This document shows, one piece after another, positions 12,126 to 24,486 of a stretch of 64,000 nt of DNA. The position numbers were made by a program, and so were the translations under genes. The notes below the pieces were generated by a model that was not told the DNA's origin, searched no databases, and was given only the letters and a program-made list of their open reading frames with translations. The stretch comes from Moringa oleifera (lineage: Eukaryota; Streptophyta; Magnoliopsida; Brassicales; Moringaceae). How positions within the stretch are numbered: position 1 is the stretch's first letter; each line of letters begins with the position of its first letter. Location of the stretch: contig JAJFZO010000256.1 in the NCBI GenBank assembly GCA_021397835.1, positions 1,250,001 through 1,314,000 on the forward strand, in the 5' to 3' direction.

Positions 12126-15010
12126 ATGTCTGCTCAGACTGCGGATGTAAATCAGAACGGAACTTTGAGAGTGTCTGATTCTCTATGTACCCTGGATGAA
12201 ATTGATGAATGTGATTTCTCCAAGTTATTAGACAGGCCAAAGCCTCTGAATATGGAGAGGCAGAGATCATTTGATGAAAGGTCGCTAAGTGAATTAACTA
12301 TTGGGTTGTCACCACATTTCTCTTACAGAAATGCTGACAATGGTAGCAGAATATTTGACCACCTTGACTATGTGCATTCCCCGGTTGCGAGTAGGAGGTC
12401 TGGGTTTAGTACCCCGAGATCCTCAATTGAGCCACACCCAATGGTGGCTGAAGCTTGGGATGCTTTGAGGCACTCATTGGTTTACTTTCGTGGCCAGCCA
12501 GTTGGGACTATTGCAGCACTTGACAATTCTGAAGAAAAACTTAACTATGATCAGGTAAAGACCATCTATTTGTTACTGTTCATAGATGTCAAAATTGTTG
12601 TGTTACTCCTATATACTGTTTAATCTTGTGGCTTAGGACGTTGGGGTTGATATGCAGTGAAGAGTTAGAAGTTCATGAGCTGAATTTACTTTTCTATTAT
12701 ATATGTATCTTCTTTTTTCCCAATTCATTAGGTTGTTTTACCAGCTTAAAGCACATACACGCGTAGAAACACATGAAATTTCAGCTTGTTTTGGGACCGA
12801 CAAGAGAGTGCTGGCAATCCCTTTTCTTTATCCTTCTCTACAGCTCAATCAGCCTTCCCTGAGTTTTGGTCAGTGTAAGGTTCTTATGTTATCGTTCTTT
12901 GCCTATGAAGGTGTTTGTTAGAGACTTTGTACCAAGTGCACTGGCTTTTTTGATGAATGGGGAACCTGAAATAGTCAGGAACTTCATTTTGAAGACTCTT
13001 CGCCTTCAATCATGGGAGAAAAAGATTGATAGGTTTCAGCTCGGTGAGGGAGTAATGCCTGCTAGTTTCAAGGTTCTCCATGACCCTGTCAGGAACTATG
13101 AGACTTTAATAGCAGATTTTGGAGAGAGTGCAATAGGAAGAGTTGCCCCTGTTGACTCTGGATTTTGGTGGATCATACTGCTTCGGGCATACACAAAGTC
13201 TACAGGAGACTCTTCTCTAGCTGAAATGCCTGAATGCCAGAAGGGCATGCGCCTGATACTGAGTCTATGTCTTTCAGAGGGATTTGACACATTTCCAACT
13301 CTTCTCTGTGCTGATGGCTGCTGCATGATTGATCGTAGAATGGTAGGTTTTCAATTCTTTTTTCTTTGTCATGTACTTTTCTTTTAGCTATAGTTCTAAG
13401 CAGCATGAGACAAGCCATTTTCTTATGAACAAACTATACATAAACTCTAAAGACATTGCAAAACATATACTTTGGAAAAATCCCATAATGAATAAGATTG
13501 AATGCTGTTGTTAAACTTAAGCTGCATCGGAAGTCATAATATTATTAACTGCACTGTTCATCTGATTTTGTATCAGTTGCATGACGGCCTTTGCTTTGCC
13601 AAGATACAATGAATTTTCTAGTAATCTTTCAGCTTTTACTCAAGGCCATTGAAAAAAGAAAGAGTTATCTTGCTCTTATTACCAGTGAACCCGATCTTCT
13701 GTGTTTTAACATCTATGGTTTTATTCCTTCTCTTCCTGCATTCCTGCACAAAAGGATAACAAGTCCTACATAACGAAGCAGTCCCTTTTCCCAGGAGATC
13801 TTATTGGGTTTTTGACAATTTGTTCACATGGTAACAGTATAGGATCCTGAAAGGAAATGCTGTATCATCTATGATTTAATCTTTCATAATTGATTTTGAT
13901 GGCCCTCATGATGCTCAATACTATCTGTTGGTCTACTTTATGCTTAGAAATGTAATAGTAATTACCCTCTCTAGGGATCCAATTTTCTTTTGTTATCTTT
14001 CTGTACTCTGGTATCTGTGTTTACAGGGTGTTTATGGGTATCCAATTGAAATACAAGCACTCTTCTTTATGGCTCTGCGATGTGCTCTGCTTCTACTTAA
14101 GCAAGACGACGAGGGGAAGGAGTTCATAGAACGAATAGTTAAGCGTCTTCACGCATTAAGCTACCACATGAGAAGTTACTTCTGGTTAGATCTCAAGCAG
14201 CTCAACGATATATATCGATATAAAACAGAAGAATACTCGCACACTGCAGTCAACAAGTTCAATGTCATACCTGATTCGCTCCCCGACTGGGTTTTTGATT
14301 TCATGCCAACTCGTGGAGGCTACTTCATCGGCAATGTCAGTCCTGCAAGAATGGATTTCCGCTGGTTCTGCTTGGGTAACTGCGTTGCGATTCTGTCATC
14401 ATTGGCAACTCCTGAACAATCCTCTGCAATTATGGACCTCATTGAGTCACGCTGGGAGGAGTTAGTTGGAGAAATGCCATTAAAGGTTTGTTATCCAGCT
14501 ATAGAAAGCCATGAATGGCGGATTACAACAGGATGCGACCCGAAAAATACCAGATGGAGCTACCACAATGGTGGATCTTGGCCAGGTATTCATCCTCATT
14601 ATAATCTCGCCTAATATAACACCTTATGTTAATCTTGGAAACTGAAAAAACCAAAAGGGCTGAGTTTATGCAAACAGGGAGAAGTGATTTGAGATTCGTT
14701 TTTGGGGATTGCAGTGCTCTTATGGCTTCTAACGGCTGCATGTATCAAAACTGGACGTCCCCAGATCGCAAGGCGTGCCATTGAACTTGCTGAAGCCAGG
14801 CTGCTGAAGGACAGCTGGCCTGAATACTACGATGGGAAGCTAGGACGATATGTGGGGAAGCAGGCTCGAAAATTCCAGACATGGTCGATTGCTGGGTACT
14901 TGGTGGCAAAGATGATGCTGGAAGACCCTTCGCATTTAGGTATGATGTCCTTCGAGGAGGACAAACAAATGAAACCCCTTATCAGAAGATCGAATTCCTG
15001 GACTTTCTGA
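12126..15010 (+). CDS. alkaline/neutral invertase (GH100), A/N-InvB type
   Basis: Cytosolic-type enzyme hydrolysing sucrose to glucose and fructose near neutral pH, supplying hexoses for metabolism, walls and sugar signalling. Four exons: 12126-12554, 12911-13342, 14027-14585, 14715-15010, totalling 1716 nt and 571 residues, the usual length of the cytosolic group. No transit peptide is seen; residues 1-120 are the Ser-rich, regulatory-like N-terminus with [11 protein letters not shown]100 landmarks follow in order: [32 protein letters not shown] ending exon 2 (residue 287), [17 protein letters not shown] and [14 protein letters not shown] (about 506-519). By recollection of the cyanobacterial enzyme, the Asp of MIDRR and the Glu of WPEYYDG are the candidate catalytic acids, and both are present. 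Chloroplast and mitochondrial isoforms have longer N-termini, so a cytosolic enzyme is the best reading. Confidence 0.96.
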
Positions 15011-17077
15011 TATCGCGAATCTTCCTTTTCCCCTGCATCCTCCTGACCTTGTTAGCTTAATCTTAACCTTGATGAAACGGAAGAAAGCAAAGTAGCTCTG
15101 TAAGGTCTTCTTGCCATTGTAGCACGTAGCTTAACTTTTGCACATTGATTTCTGCTATAATAAGTCTATTCTTTCTCTCCTGCATTTACTTATTCTCTGC
15201 CGTTGTTTTTGAATTTTATGAAATATGAGTGTTGAATTACCATTTGGCTTTCATGATGATGCTTTGAAGAGATGTTTGGCAAAACACAGAGGAAGAACCT
15301 TTCAGACAAAACAGAATTCTAAAACTAATCCTGTCTTAGGTGGAAACTGGTTATGTTTTCTGAATTTGGTTGCCTGCTTTTTTGTCTGGACATTGACTTG
15401 AACCAGAAGGGGAAAGATTTTTTTTTTTTTTTTTGGTTGGGTGATTTGAGATGTGTTGAATTTTGTTTAGAAAGATAAAAAATTATTTTTGAAATTTATT
15501 ATATTAACATTTATTTATTTATTTTATTAAATATTATGTGTTATCAGTTATTTTTTTAATTTACAATAATTTAGATCAACAGAATACTGTAATCTAAATT
15601 ATTAAAATAATTTTTTAAAATTTTCCTTTCCTTGGATTATTTTCTCGTCATATTCAATTACGCAATGTGAATGTTGTGCTGTCTTGATCCTTTACTTCGG
15701 GCTACAATATGATAACGAAAACGTTCATCGAGGCATTAGTGTATTTTATATTCTTCGAAACCTTCATTTTTATGGTCTCATGGAGCACATTATTTAATTA
15801 GCGCGTGTAATTTACTATATTATGATGTGGGTATTGAGTTACATATTATATTTTTTGATCAGCATTACGAGTAAAATTATTTTATATTAATAGGCAAGAT
15901 TTTTGGTTTTTCGTAAATTATTGATTATATGTCTCCAAACCAAAGTCATACAATATAAGGGTGCACTGATTGATTGATTGTCAATTTTCATATTTTGTTA
16001 TTTTCATTCAGATCATGTTATAAGTATTATTTATTTTGAAATTTTAATATTTTTAATGAATTAAAAATATAATTACAAAATATCAATATTCATCATTTTA
16101 TATTTATTTAAAATGTATTTTCTGAGTTTTTTTTTAAAGTTAATCAGCTGTGATTAAATGTAATTGTTATGTTTGTTAAATTAGTTTAAGGAACTAATCT
16201 GAACTTTTTTTTATTGGAATTGTTTGTTTAACTAATAAACAGAAAGCAAACCAGACTCTCATCCAGCATGTGCAAGAGTTGTTCAACTAACACAGTCGAT
16301 TTATCCTACAAAGTTATGACAACTTATTTTGAAAGTCAAGATTAGTGTTTTTGTATGAATTTGTATAATATATTTAGAAATAGATTTTTAAAATAATTTA
16401 AAATTTAATTTAATTTAAAATTTCAATTTTAACTATTATAATTATTTTGAATTTATCTTTTAAATTTAAATAATTTATTATTTATAACTTATTTTTATGA
16501 TACTTTTAAAATCTTAATATTATAATATTAAAAATATATATTTTAATATTTTAAAATTTTCAAAATTTTTTATAATGATAATTTAAATATTTTTTGTTAA
16601 AATTAAAATGTATTATATAAAATTGTGATTAAAATATTTTTAATTTTTTAATAAAAATTAAATTAAATTATCAAATATAGTTAAAAGAGATTATTTAATT
16701 TTAAAAAAATATTTATCCTATATATTTACAGACGCCCTTTGCAATCAATGAACTGAAAATTAAAATTAAAAATTAAAACTGAAAGGGAAGCCCACCAAAC
16801 AATAGGGTCAGATCCGAATGTATCGGTGTATTCAAAAGTTAACCCACCCGAACCAACAAGAAGAAAGAAACCAAGAAATGAGTAGATGATCATAAATGGT
16901 AATCAAGATTATATATTGATGAACGCAATTGCTTTCATGAGGCAAACGAATTAATAAGCAGTATTCTTTGTTTAGTGGAACCTGATTACTTTATTCTATT
17001 ACTTGAATTTTCCTTTCCGATTCCTGGTTACTTTTTCTTGCCTTACTGGAAAAGAAAAATTCGGAGGGGGAGGACTG
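15011..17077. other. intergenic, AT-rich
   Basis: Invertase 3' UTR for roughly 150-200 bases, then a 17-base T run near 15418 and very AT-rich sequence at 15470-16740 rich in TTTAAA and TAATTT words. The last 250 bases are more balanced and hold the leader of the next gene. I see no gene or structured RNA in it. Confidence 0.7.
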
Positions 17078-20000
17078 ATGAGGGCGCAGAAGAAGCCGAT
17101 CCACGCCGTGTCGACATGGGTGAGGAGGCAGCCGCCCAAAGTGAAGGCCTTTTTGGCTGTGGTGGCGGGGATGGCGGCACTGGTGCTGCTCCGATTCATC
17201 GTACACGACCACGACAACCTCTTTGTTGCCGCCGAGGCTGTCCACTCTATTGGAATCTCTGTGCTCATTTACAAGCTTATGAAGGAGAAGACTTGCGCTG
17301 GTAAGAAGTCAGTTCTTTTTGGACGTTTCTTGGTCATCTTATTCTTATGGGTTTGTTTTCTTTGTTCGGGATTTGTATTTGGCTGGCTTTATGTGGTTCT
17401 TTCCTTCATTTCTTGATAATAAAAACAAGATTTTTGTTCTATTGGATGTAAGAATGTAAGTTCTCTTCCTTCTCTTCAAATTAATGGTGCTTATGGGTTG
17501 ATTAAGTAATTTTATTGGTTTCTTTTCCTTTTCTGTGTTTTCGATATTGGCTTTTTGCCTTTGATAGGGTTGCTTCATATCAGATTGGAAACGATGTGTA
17601 AAAGATTGTTTTTTCTTGCACAGTATGGTTTCTTTTTGGTGGATAGGGTGCTGTTGTTCCATATAGAACCTGCTTCTGTTTCCTTTGGTTCTGATCAATA
17701 GTGTTTTGGACAAAGCAAATTCCTTTCTTCTTTTTTACTTGGGTGTTTAGTGCTGAATAAGTGTGGAAGACGGAAGGAAATCAAACGTGAGCAGTCAACA
17801 ACTGCTTTTATTGTTTACTCAGCATTATAAAGAACAATTCTTCAACTATGCATGATTGAGCTCTTCTTATTCAATTTACCTTTTAATTATCTGCAGGACT
17901 ATCACTCAAATCCCAGGAGCTAACAGCTATGTTTTTAGCTGTTAGGCTGTACTGCAGCTTTGTTATGGAATATGATATACACACCCTACTGGACTTGGCC
18001 ACATTGGCTACAACTCTCTGGGTCATTTATATGATCCGTTTCAAGCTGAAGGCTAGCTATATGGAAGACAAAGACAACTTTCCTACCTATTATGTGGTGA
18101 GTTGTCCATCCTTATATGTAATTTTAATGAACTGCTGATAGCAGCTCAGTGAAATGTATATCTCATTAGCTACAGCTTCCTGCCTTTTATATGTTAAGTT
18201 ACAAATGCAGATGGTTACATTTTCTGTAGTGTAAAGCAAGGCATTTATTGAGGTAATAATGATCTTGCTCATTGGTGCTTGAGTCGAGGAATTTATTATT
18301 CCTTCTGATCTTATTAAGTTGCATGGCTTTCAAAGTTGATAGATCTAGAACCAAGTAGGATCTATATGCCTTTTCTGGGACATAACTGTGCCAAATGAAT
18401 AGTTTACTCATCTGGTGGTGGTCCTTTCTGGAATTGGTTTTGCAACTATGGAGTTCTGTTGTTATTGCGATTGGAACTAAGGGAGAACTTTATGCTAAAA
18501 ATATGCTTGATGCTTTGAAATCCTGTGGAAGTTTCATCATTTTGTGGGTAAAGTAAAATTAGTGAACTTTTTCTTTTTGGGAGAATTTGATGTAGGGTTT
18601 GCTTTGCAGAGATTTCCTTCTCCTTCTGTCCTTCCCGCTTTTTTGCTTTATTTTGCAGCAGGGAAGAGGGTCAAGCTTTTTAAAGTTCTATAGCTCTGTT
18701 AAATTGCCAAAAGTTCTGTTTGTGCGTCCCTTTTGTTAAGCATCATTGATTCATTTCAGCTATTTTGGTATTTGGAATTTGAATTCTAGGCTGTTGTTTT
18801 AGCTGTCTGATTTTTAGGTCAACCTTATATTTAAGAACTTTTATGACTAGTGTATTTTTTATCATGAAGTTCTTAATTTTCCATTATTCTACCTGCCAAC
18901 CTGACTAAGGTTGTACAAAATTCTGCTGAAGCCATTTACACGTTATGATTGTTATCAGGTGACTGCTTAGAATTTCAACCGTTTTATGATTTCTTCCCCA
19001 AATTTAATCATTGGTAGATCTTGATCAGAAAATGTAGGATCGTTTTTTAAGCGTTTTCATTTCTGTTTTAGTGAACTACATGTTCTTTCATTTGTACTGT
19101 TTTGTGGACTTGAACCTGTGCAATTAAAATTGTATCTATGTTAGGATTGTAGCTATTAAAGTCAAGTCAAACCCATAAATATTGCTTAGCTGGATTTTAT
19201 GTAATAGTATATTTGTTTGTTCAATCAAAAAGTAACAACCTTGCTCTTGAAATTGGTTCAGGTGATACCCTGTGCTGTATTAGCTCTATTTATTCATCCA
19301 TCAACTTCACATCATATATTAAACAGGATTTTCTGGGCATTCTGTGTATATCTGGAAGCTGTTTCTGTGCTACCCCAGTTGCGGGTCATGCAGAATACGA
19401 AGGTACTATCCTTTTGATGGATCACACACAGATATACATGTGGCTTGCTGTTTTCCTCAAACTCATTTATTTTTGTCCTTTCAGATTGTTGAACCATTCA
19501 CAGCACATTATGTATTTGCACTAGGAGTGGCCAGATTCCTCAGTTGTGCCCATTGGGTTCTACAGGTTTGATCTTGCCGAGATGAAATATTCATTTGGAT
19601 ATGGCATTTCCACTTCCTTTTCTTTTTAGTTCTGGTTTGACATGCATATGGGTTGTCTGACATTGAGTGCATTATTGATTATTCAGTATAGTTCACATAA
19701 GTTCTGCTGATAGTCAGCAGTTTTATCTATAGTGGAAGTTGCTCAGAACTATTTATTTTTCCACATGCAACTTCTGAATGCTCTAGATAGGTTGAGTTTG
19801 CATAATAAAGAGATAGAAGAGAGCTTATTATGCTCTGAGAGAAGATATTGATTATCAATACAATTGACTTTCTCAAAGTACTTTGGAACAGCATAGTGCA
19901 TATGATTTACATGTTTTTATGGTTGTTTAATTTGTCCCTCCTCTATGATATCAAATTTTTTGTTTCTTTAAGTTTGGCGGTTTACTTTCATTTGCTTAGG

Positions 20001-20681
20001 GTGTTGACATTGTTAGCAATTTAACTGAAATGACTAAAATATGCTCACATATTTTTGACATTTTACTTTGAAAATTTCACTTGGGTTTGGAAATCTGAAA
20101 GAACATTTATGAGTTGCATTAGCTGCAATAGTAAACTAAATATGTTAAAACCTATTTTATTTTACATATACCAAGAATTTGAAGGTGTGACATGTCATGG
20201 AATGGTACAAATTACAAGCTGTCATGTAGAAAAAAAATTCCCAGTGTTATGTGGAGAATTGCTGAAGCACAATGAGTGTATAAGCCAAAAGTTACTCAGC
20301 AGCATTGATATTGTGATTTAACTTTTAAGTGGCTGCTGTTATTTTAGTTTGATTTCTTTACTGATTGCATATGGAGTCTGCCATTGATGTATACAGTTTT
20401 TCTCTGCACCAGGTTCTAGATACCCGTGGACACTTGCTGGTAGCACTGGGTTATGGGTTGTGGCCATCTATGGTCCTTATCTCAGAAATCGTCCAAACTT
20501 TCATCTTAGCAGACTTCTGTTACTACTACGTGAAAAGGTTAGACCGCAAAATCTTAACAACACATCAACTTCATCTGATATTTGTTTCCGAAAACTTCAT
20601 ATAATATGTCTTTGTGTTTTCTTGCTCTGCAGTGTGTTTGGAGGGCAGCTTGTCCTTCGTCTTCCATCTGGAGTGGTGTAA
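17078..20681 (+). CDS. ER lumen protein retaining receptor (ERD2/KDEL receptor)-like protein
   Basis: Seven-transmembrane protein of the ERD2 family, which in its canonical members returns escaped KDEL/HDEL proteins from Golgi to ER. Six exons: 17078-17300, 17897-18096, 19262-19402, 19485-19565, 20413-20537, 20633-20681; 819 nt, 272 residues. That is longer than the roughly 215 residues of canonical ERD2 because of an extra N-terminal segment with a membrane helix at about 25-45. This matches the plant ERD2-like subgroup (At4g38790, At2g21190 from memory). Landmarks are AVRLYCSFVMEYDIHTLLD, FAS-type RFKLKASYMEDKDNF, FWAFCVYLEAVSVLPQL, ARFLSCAHW and the terminal GGQLVLRLPSGVV. The start gives a Lys/Arg-rich cytosolic N-terminus before the first helix. 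Whether the ERD2-like subgroup acts in HDEL retrieval is not settled, so only family membership is firm. Confidence 0.93.
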
Positions 20682-21306
20682 TTGAAAACCCTCTTGGGCT
20701 GTTGTGTTCAATGAGCCTCACTGCTTTTAAAATTGACTGAAAGTTAGACAGTGTGGCTGATTGTCCCTTAAGTGCCCTGTTTGGCTCCCCATCCGATTCT
20801 AGTTCTCATGCAATTCTGATTGTTTGTAAATTAGGGGATGCGTAAAACTTGGGTGAATATTTATGATTTTCATAGTTGGATTAACTTTTTGCAAAAATGC
20901 TAATCCTTTTGTTATTTTTTAACTCGACTACACGGACCTGTTCTTGACATCTTAAGATGTGCTGCTCTCAGATAAAATAGATCATGAATGATTACTGTTT
21001 CTCGAATGACTAAGACTGCTTTTATGGATGGTTTGAATGTCCATACAATCTCCTTTATAAGTTTCTTGAAAGGTTATGCTGATATCATTCAATGTTATGA
21101 TGGAACTAATGGCATGCATGGTGGGTTAATGCCAAAGGTCATCGATGTTGGGGAAAAAGAGAAGTGAAGAGGTTTGAAGTGAAGTGATTTTCCTTGATTA
21201 ACTGCATCAGAAAGATACCCAGGGATGCTTGTAATAATCTTCCTGAAGAAGAAGATGGAGTAGAGGCGCGCATGTGGTTGTATAGTTGTAGCAAGGGCAT
21301 AGCTTG

Positions 21307-21609
21307 ATGGGTTTTGCAGAGAACCGAGTGACTCAATTCATGAAGAGACACACTCAGAGCTTCTACGAATTTGAGTATGAAGATCTTGGTGATGACAGTG
21401 TAATGATGAAAATTCTGATAAAAAATGTAGGGTATCAGGAGAGACTGGACTTGGAATGGAAAATCTATATAGAGTTATGCAAGAAAAGTTTGCTGAGGAA
21501 GATAGTGCCTGAGTTTGTGGCAAATACGTTATGCTCATCTACAACAGTTGCAAAGGGACCTGGACTTGTATGCATCTCAGAACTTTTAACATGTGTCCAA
21601 AGGGGATGA
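21307..21609 (+). other. unassigned open reading frame, possible small gene or chance ORF
   Basis: An ATG-initiated frame of about 100 residues beginning MGFAENRVTQF and containing the acidic run EFEYEDLGDDS. I do not recognise the family, and it shows no signal peptide or clear domain. It lies between convergent genes and directly abuts a minisatellite, so it may be chance or a relic. Composition is not obviously biased, which is the only point in its favour. Confidence 0.2.
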
Positions 21610-21652
21610 TCAAGTCAGGAGCCACTGGGGTCATGAAAGTGAAACAAGTGAC

Positions 21653-21868
21653 TTGGATTCCAACTGGTTAGGGGACAAATGGGTTTGGAAGAAGAAACAT
21701 AAAGGATAGGTGAATTGGATTCCGACTGGGTAGAGGACACATGGGTTTGACTTGGATCCCAATAAGTTGGGGACACATGGATTTTGCAGAAGAAACAGAA
21801 ATGATGAGTGAATTGGATTCCAACTAGGTAGGGGATACATGGGTTTTGCAGAAGAAACAGAAGGGACA
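21653..21868. repeat. minisatellite, about 61-62-bp unit
   Basis: Four diverged copies of a unit starting TTGGATTCC and containing GGGGACACATGG and GCAGAAGAAACAGAA. Unit starts are at 21653, 21715, 21752 and 21813 (spacings 62, 37 and 61), so the second copy is internally shortened. It ends about 220 bases before the stop codon of the convergent polyketide synthase gene. Confidence 0.85.
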
Positions 21869-22088
21869 CCATATGCTGCAGTCTTGGTTTTCACCATTGT
21901 GTTATACCAGCAAGTTAGCGCCCTAGAATTTGGTTTCAAAATCTCTTTTGAGTGTCTTGACTCTGCTAAGAGATATGATATAAGATGAAGTGGTGCAGAT
22001 TTAGATTAAGGAATCCAACAGGGCAGTTTATCAGGTTACATATAGCACTCTTAGTCTAGTAGACTGAAAGTGAGATGTCACATTATTT

Positions 22089-23591
22089 TCAGACAGTGAG
22101 GTTCCTGGCAAGAATTCCCTCAAAGGTAACTCCCGGGCCAAAAGCCAGAATCAAGCCCCATTCATCATTGCCCTTATCTTCTTCTATCTTAATCTTTCTG
22201 CTCTCTTCAATCATGTACTCCAGCACATACACAATGGTATTACTGCTGGCATTGCCATAATCCATCAGAGCTCGCCTGCTGGCGTTTAGTTTTTCGGGCA
22301 TTAAGTCAAGTCTCTTTTCAATCCGATTCAAGATTGCAGGCCCTCCTGGGTGGACTGCCCAGAACATCCTGTTGTACTCCTCTGAAGTCAATCCAACAAC
22401 TCCCATCAACTTCTTGCTGAACCCTTCGATGTTGTCTTCGATTATCTGAGGAAGCTCTCTTGCTAGCTTAAAGCTAATCCCCTCTTCAGTAAGCCTCCCA
22501 TCAATTATCTTCTCGGTGTTTGGTAAGAAATTCTGGATGGCTGTGTGAAGCTCAAAGAGAGGCCTTTCATTGTCTGAAACAGGGTCTGAGCCTATTATCA
22601 TGGCTCCGGCACCATCACCAAAGAGTGCAACACCAACCAGATCGTACAGCCTGTCTGCACTTGGTGGTTTGAACCCAATAATGGTAGTTTCACTGGTGGC
22701 TAGCAGAACTCGGCTGCCTGGATGGTTCTCAGCGATATCTTTTGCAACTCGAAGACCTGCTACCCCTCCAGAGCAGCCCATGAAATAAAGCAAGACACGT
22801 TGAGTGTCAGGGCTCAGACCAAGTCCTCTTGCCAGGTAGAGGTCTCCACCTGGTAGCCGAGCTTCACTTGAAGAAACATAAACTAAGTGGGTTATTTCCG
22901 ATGCTGGTCTCCCCCAGTTCTTGATGCAGGCTTGTGAAGCTTCTATTGCCATCTCTGTGACAGCATCATTACAGATATCCAGGCGCTGCTTTACAGTTGG
23001 GAGGCCTTCAATGGCAAGCTCCGGATATTTCTTCAGGATCTCATCTGACATGACCACATACCTTGTTTTAACCGTAGTTGTCTTGCCTGTAGATTCCAAG
23101 TAGGAAAAAAAATGACTGTCATTGCACTTAAAAAACACATAAGAAGTTACTTGAGCAAGAAAGTGACCACGGTGTCTCATATTCTATACAGTTGGGTTAA
23201 GCAGAGCAGAGAACTTCTGGCAAATCAATGCCAAAACAATGATGCCAGTGAATGTGTTTTGGGGTAATTAGCCACAATCTTACTTAGTTCTTGAAGCAAA
23301 CTTAGATAGTTCTTGATGCAGTTTGGTTCAAGATTCAATTCAAGCCTGTGTTTTCAGTCACTAGATGATTATACAAAATTGAAGAGGAAGAAGTTTATCA
23401 ATGTTACAGAGTCGGGTGAGCTTCTGCTTGAGGTCTGGATCATCACAATTGGTGGTCTTGAAATACCCATCAACCAGGAACTCCTGCATGACAAGCTGGT
23501 GAGGAAAGGCCTTGCCAAGAGCCAGAATCGTTGCTTTGCCCGCCTTCACCTTCTTCATCAAACGCCCTTCTGCTACATCTATGCTTCCCAT
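22089..23591 (-). CDS. LAP5: type III polyketide synthase, anther chalcone-synthase-like (LAP5/PKSB)
   Basis: Chalcone-synthase-fold enzyme that condenses malonyl-CoA with hydroxy fatty acyl-CoA starters to alkyl pyrones for sporopollenin in the tapetum. Two exons: 23591-23408 and 23086-22089, 1182 nt, 393 residues, the normal length. The single intron splits the Cys codon in LTRLC|KTTTVKTRYV, the classical CHS-family position. Catalytic triad: Cys166 in FMGCSGG, His307 in WAVHPGGP, Asn340 in DYGNASSN; the GFGPG-type loop is AFGPGVTFEG. The N-terminus GKATILALGKAFPHQLVMQ and the motif SSSEARLPGGDLYLARGLGL are typical of LAP5/PKSB and not of flavonoid CHS. The start ATG is followed by MGSID, as in orthologues. 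Its neighbour is MTN, as I recall for At4g34850 and At4g34840. The assignment is strong; anther expression is inferred. Confidence 0.94.
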
Positions 23592-24486
23592 TTCTCTGAG
23601 TAAAGAGGCTGTGTAGCAACTATTTTACCTTGAATTGAAGGAGGATTAAAACTGGTTTCATATATACAGGTGCACTGAATGATCAAGCTATTAAAATAAG
23701 TTCAACGAAGTAAATTTCATAGATAGATAGGAGAGGCTAAGTGTGCGAGTCAGAAAGTTAAATGAGTAGTTGAGAAACAAGGCATCCATGTAGCTCTTGT
23801 TAATAGATTTGGGTAAGGATTCGGTATGAATTTTGTGGTCACATTTACTGCATTTATGTAGTTATTTGACTAGCAGGATCGCTAAATGGTCAAATAAGCA
23901 TCCTAGCTTTGTCAGCTGGATTAAGCACTCTGTGGGAACAGCTTACTGGTTAAAGCTGTTGAACAAAGCCCATGTACTGAAACCTGCGATCCCTTTCATT
24001 GTCACAAATAGGCTGACTGGTCAAGCAATTCAATACTTGAAACAAGGTATGGCATGAAGTCACTTTCATTTTCACAAACAGCCTACAAGTCAAGCAATTA
24101 TTTACACAAAGCATGGCATACCCAGGTGGATGAGATTAGGCAAGTGGCAGTACAATATCCAAACTGGAAAACCAAATCACTCAAACCATAGGTATTTATT
24201 TCCCATCATTATAACGGTCTCCAGAATCATATTATAACAGACAATGATTAATGATAATCAGGTAATAAGCAAACCACCTCGGGAAATAGCCCATGTACAG
24301 ATGGAAGTAATAAATGCCGTACTTAAGGCTTGTTCACAGACATGCCATGTCAGGCTATGAGCTAACTGTTTTGTCTTAGAAATTGCCCATCTCCAATTGA
24401 ACTGAATTTCTGAGGAGCTAAGGATCATGAGATACTCGTTCATAAATTTTTCTGAGAAAAAAATCTTAAGGCGGGGATGTAACATA
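23592..24486. other. intergenic: LAP5 promoter and MTN 3' flank
   Basis: Upstream of the polyketide synthase and downstream of the nucleosidase, both on the minus strand. It holds an imperfect direct repeat of about 65 bases (copies near 23992-24058 and 24062-24125, sharing TCAAGCAATT and ATGGCAT words). No gene or clear core promoter was recognised. Confidence 0.6.

Larger units (their letters stand above)
20682..22088. other. intergenic between convergent genes, with a minisatellite
   Basis: The 3' flanks of the ERD2-like gene (+) and the polyketide synthase (-). It holds an unassigned open frame (21307-21609) and a minisatellite (21653-21868), both listed separately. Apart from these I see nothing gene-like. 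Confidence 0.6.
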
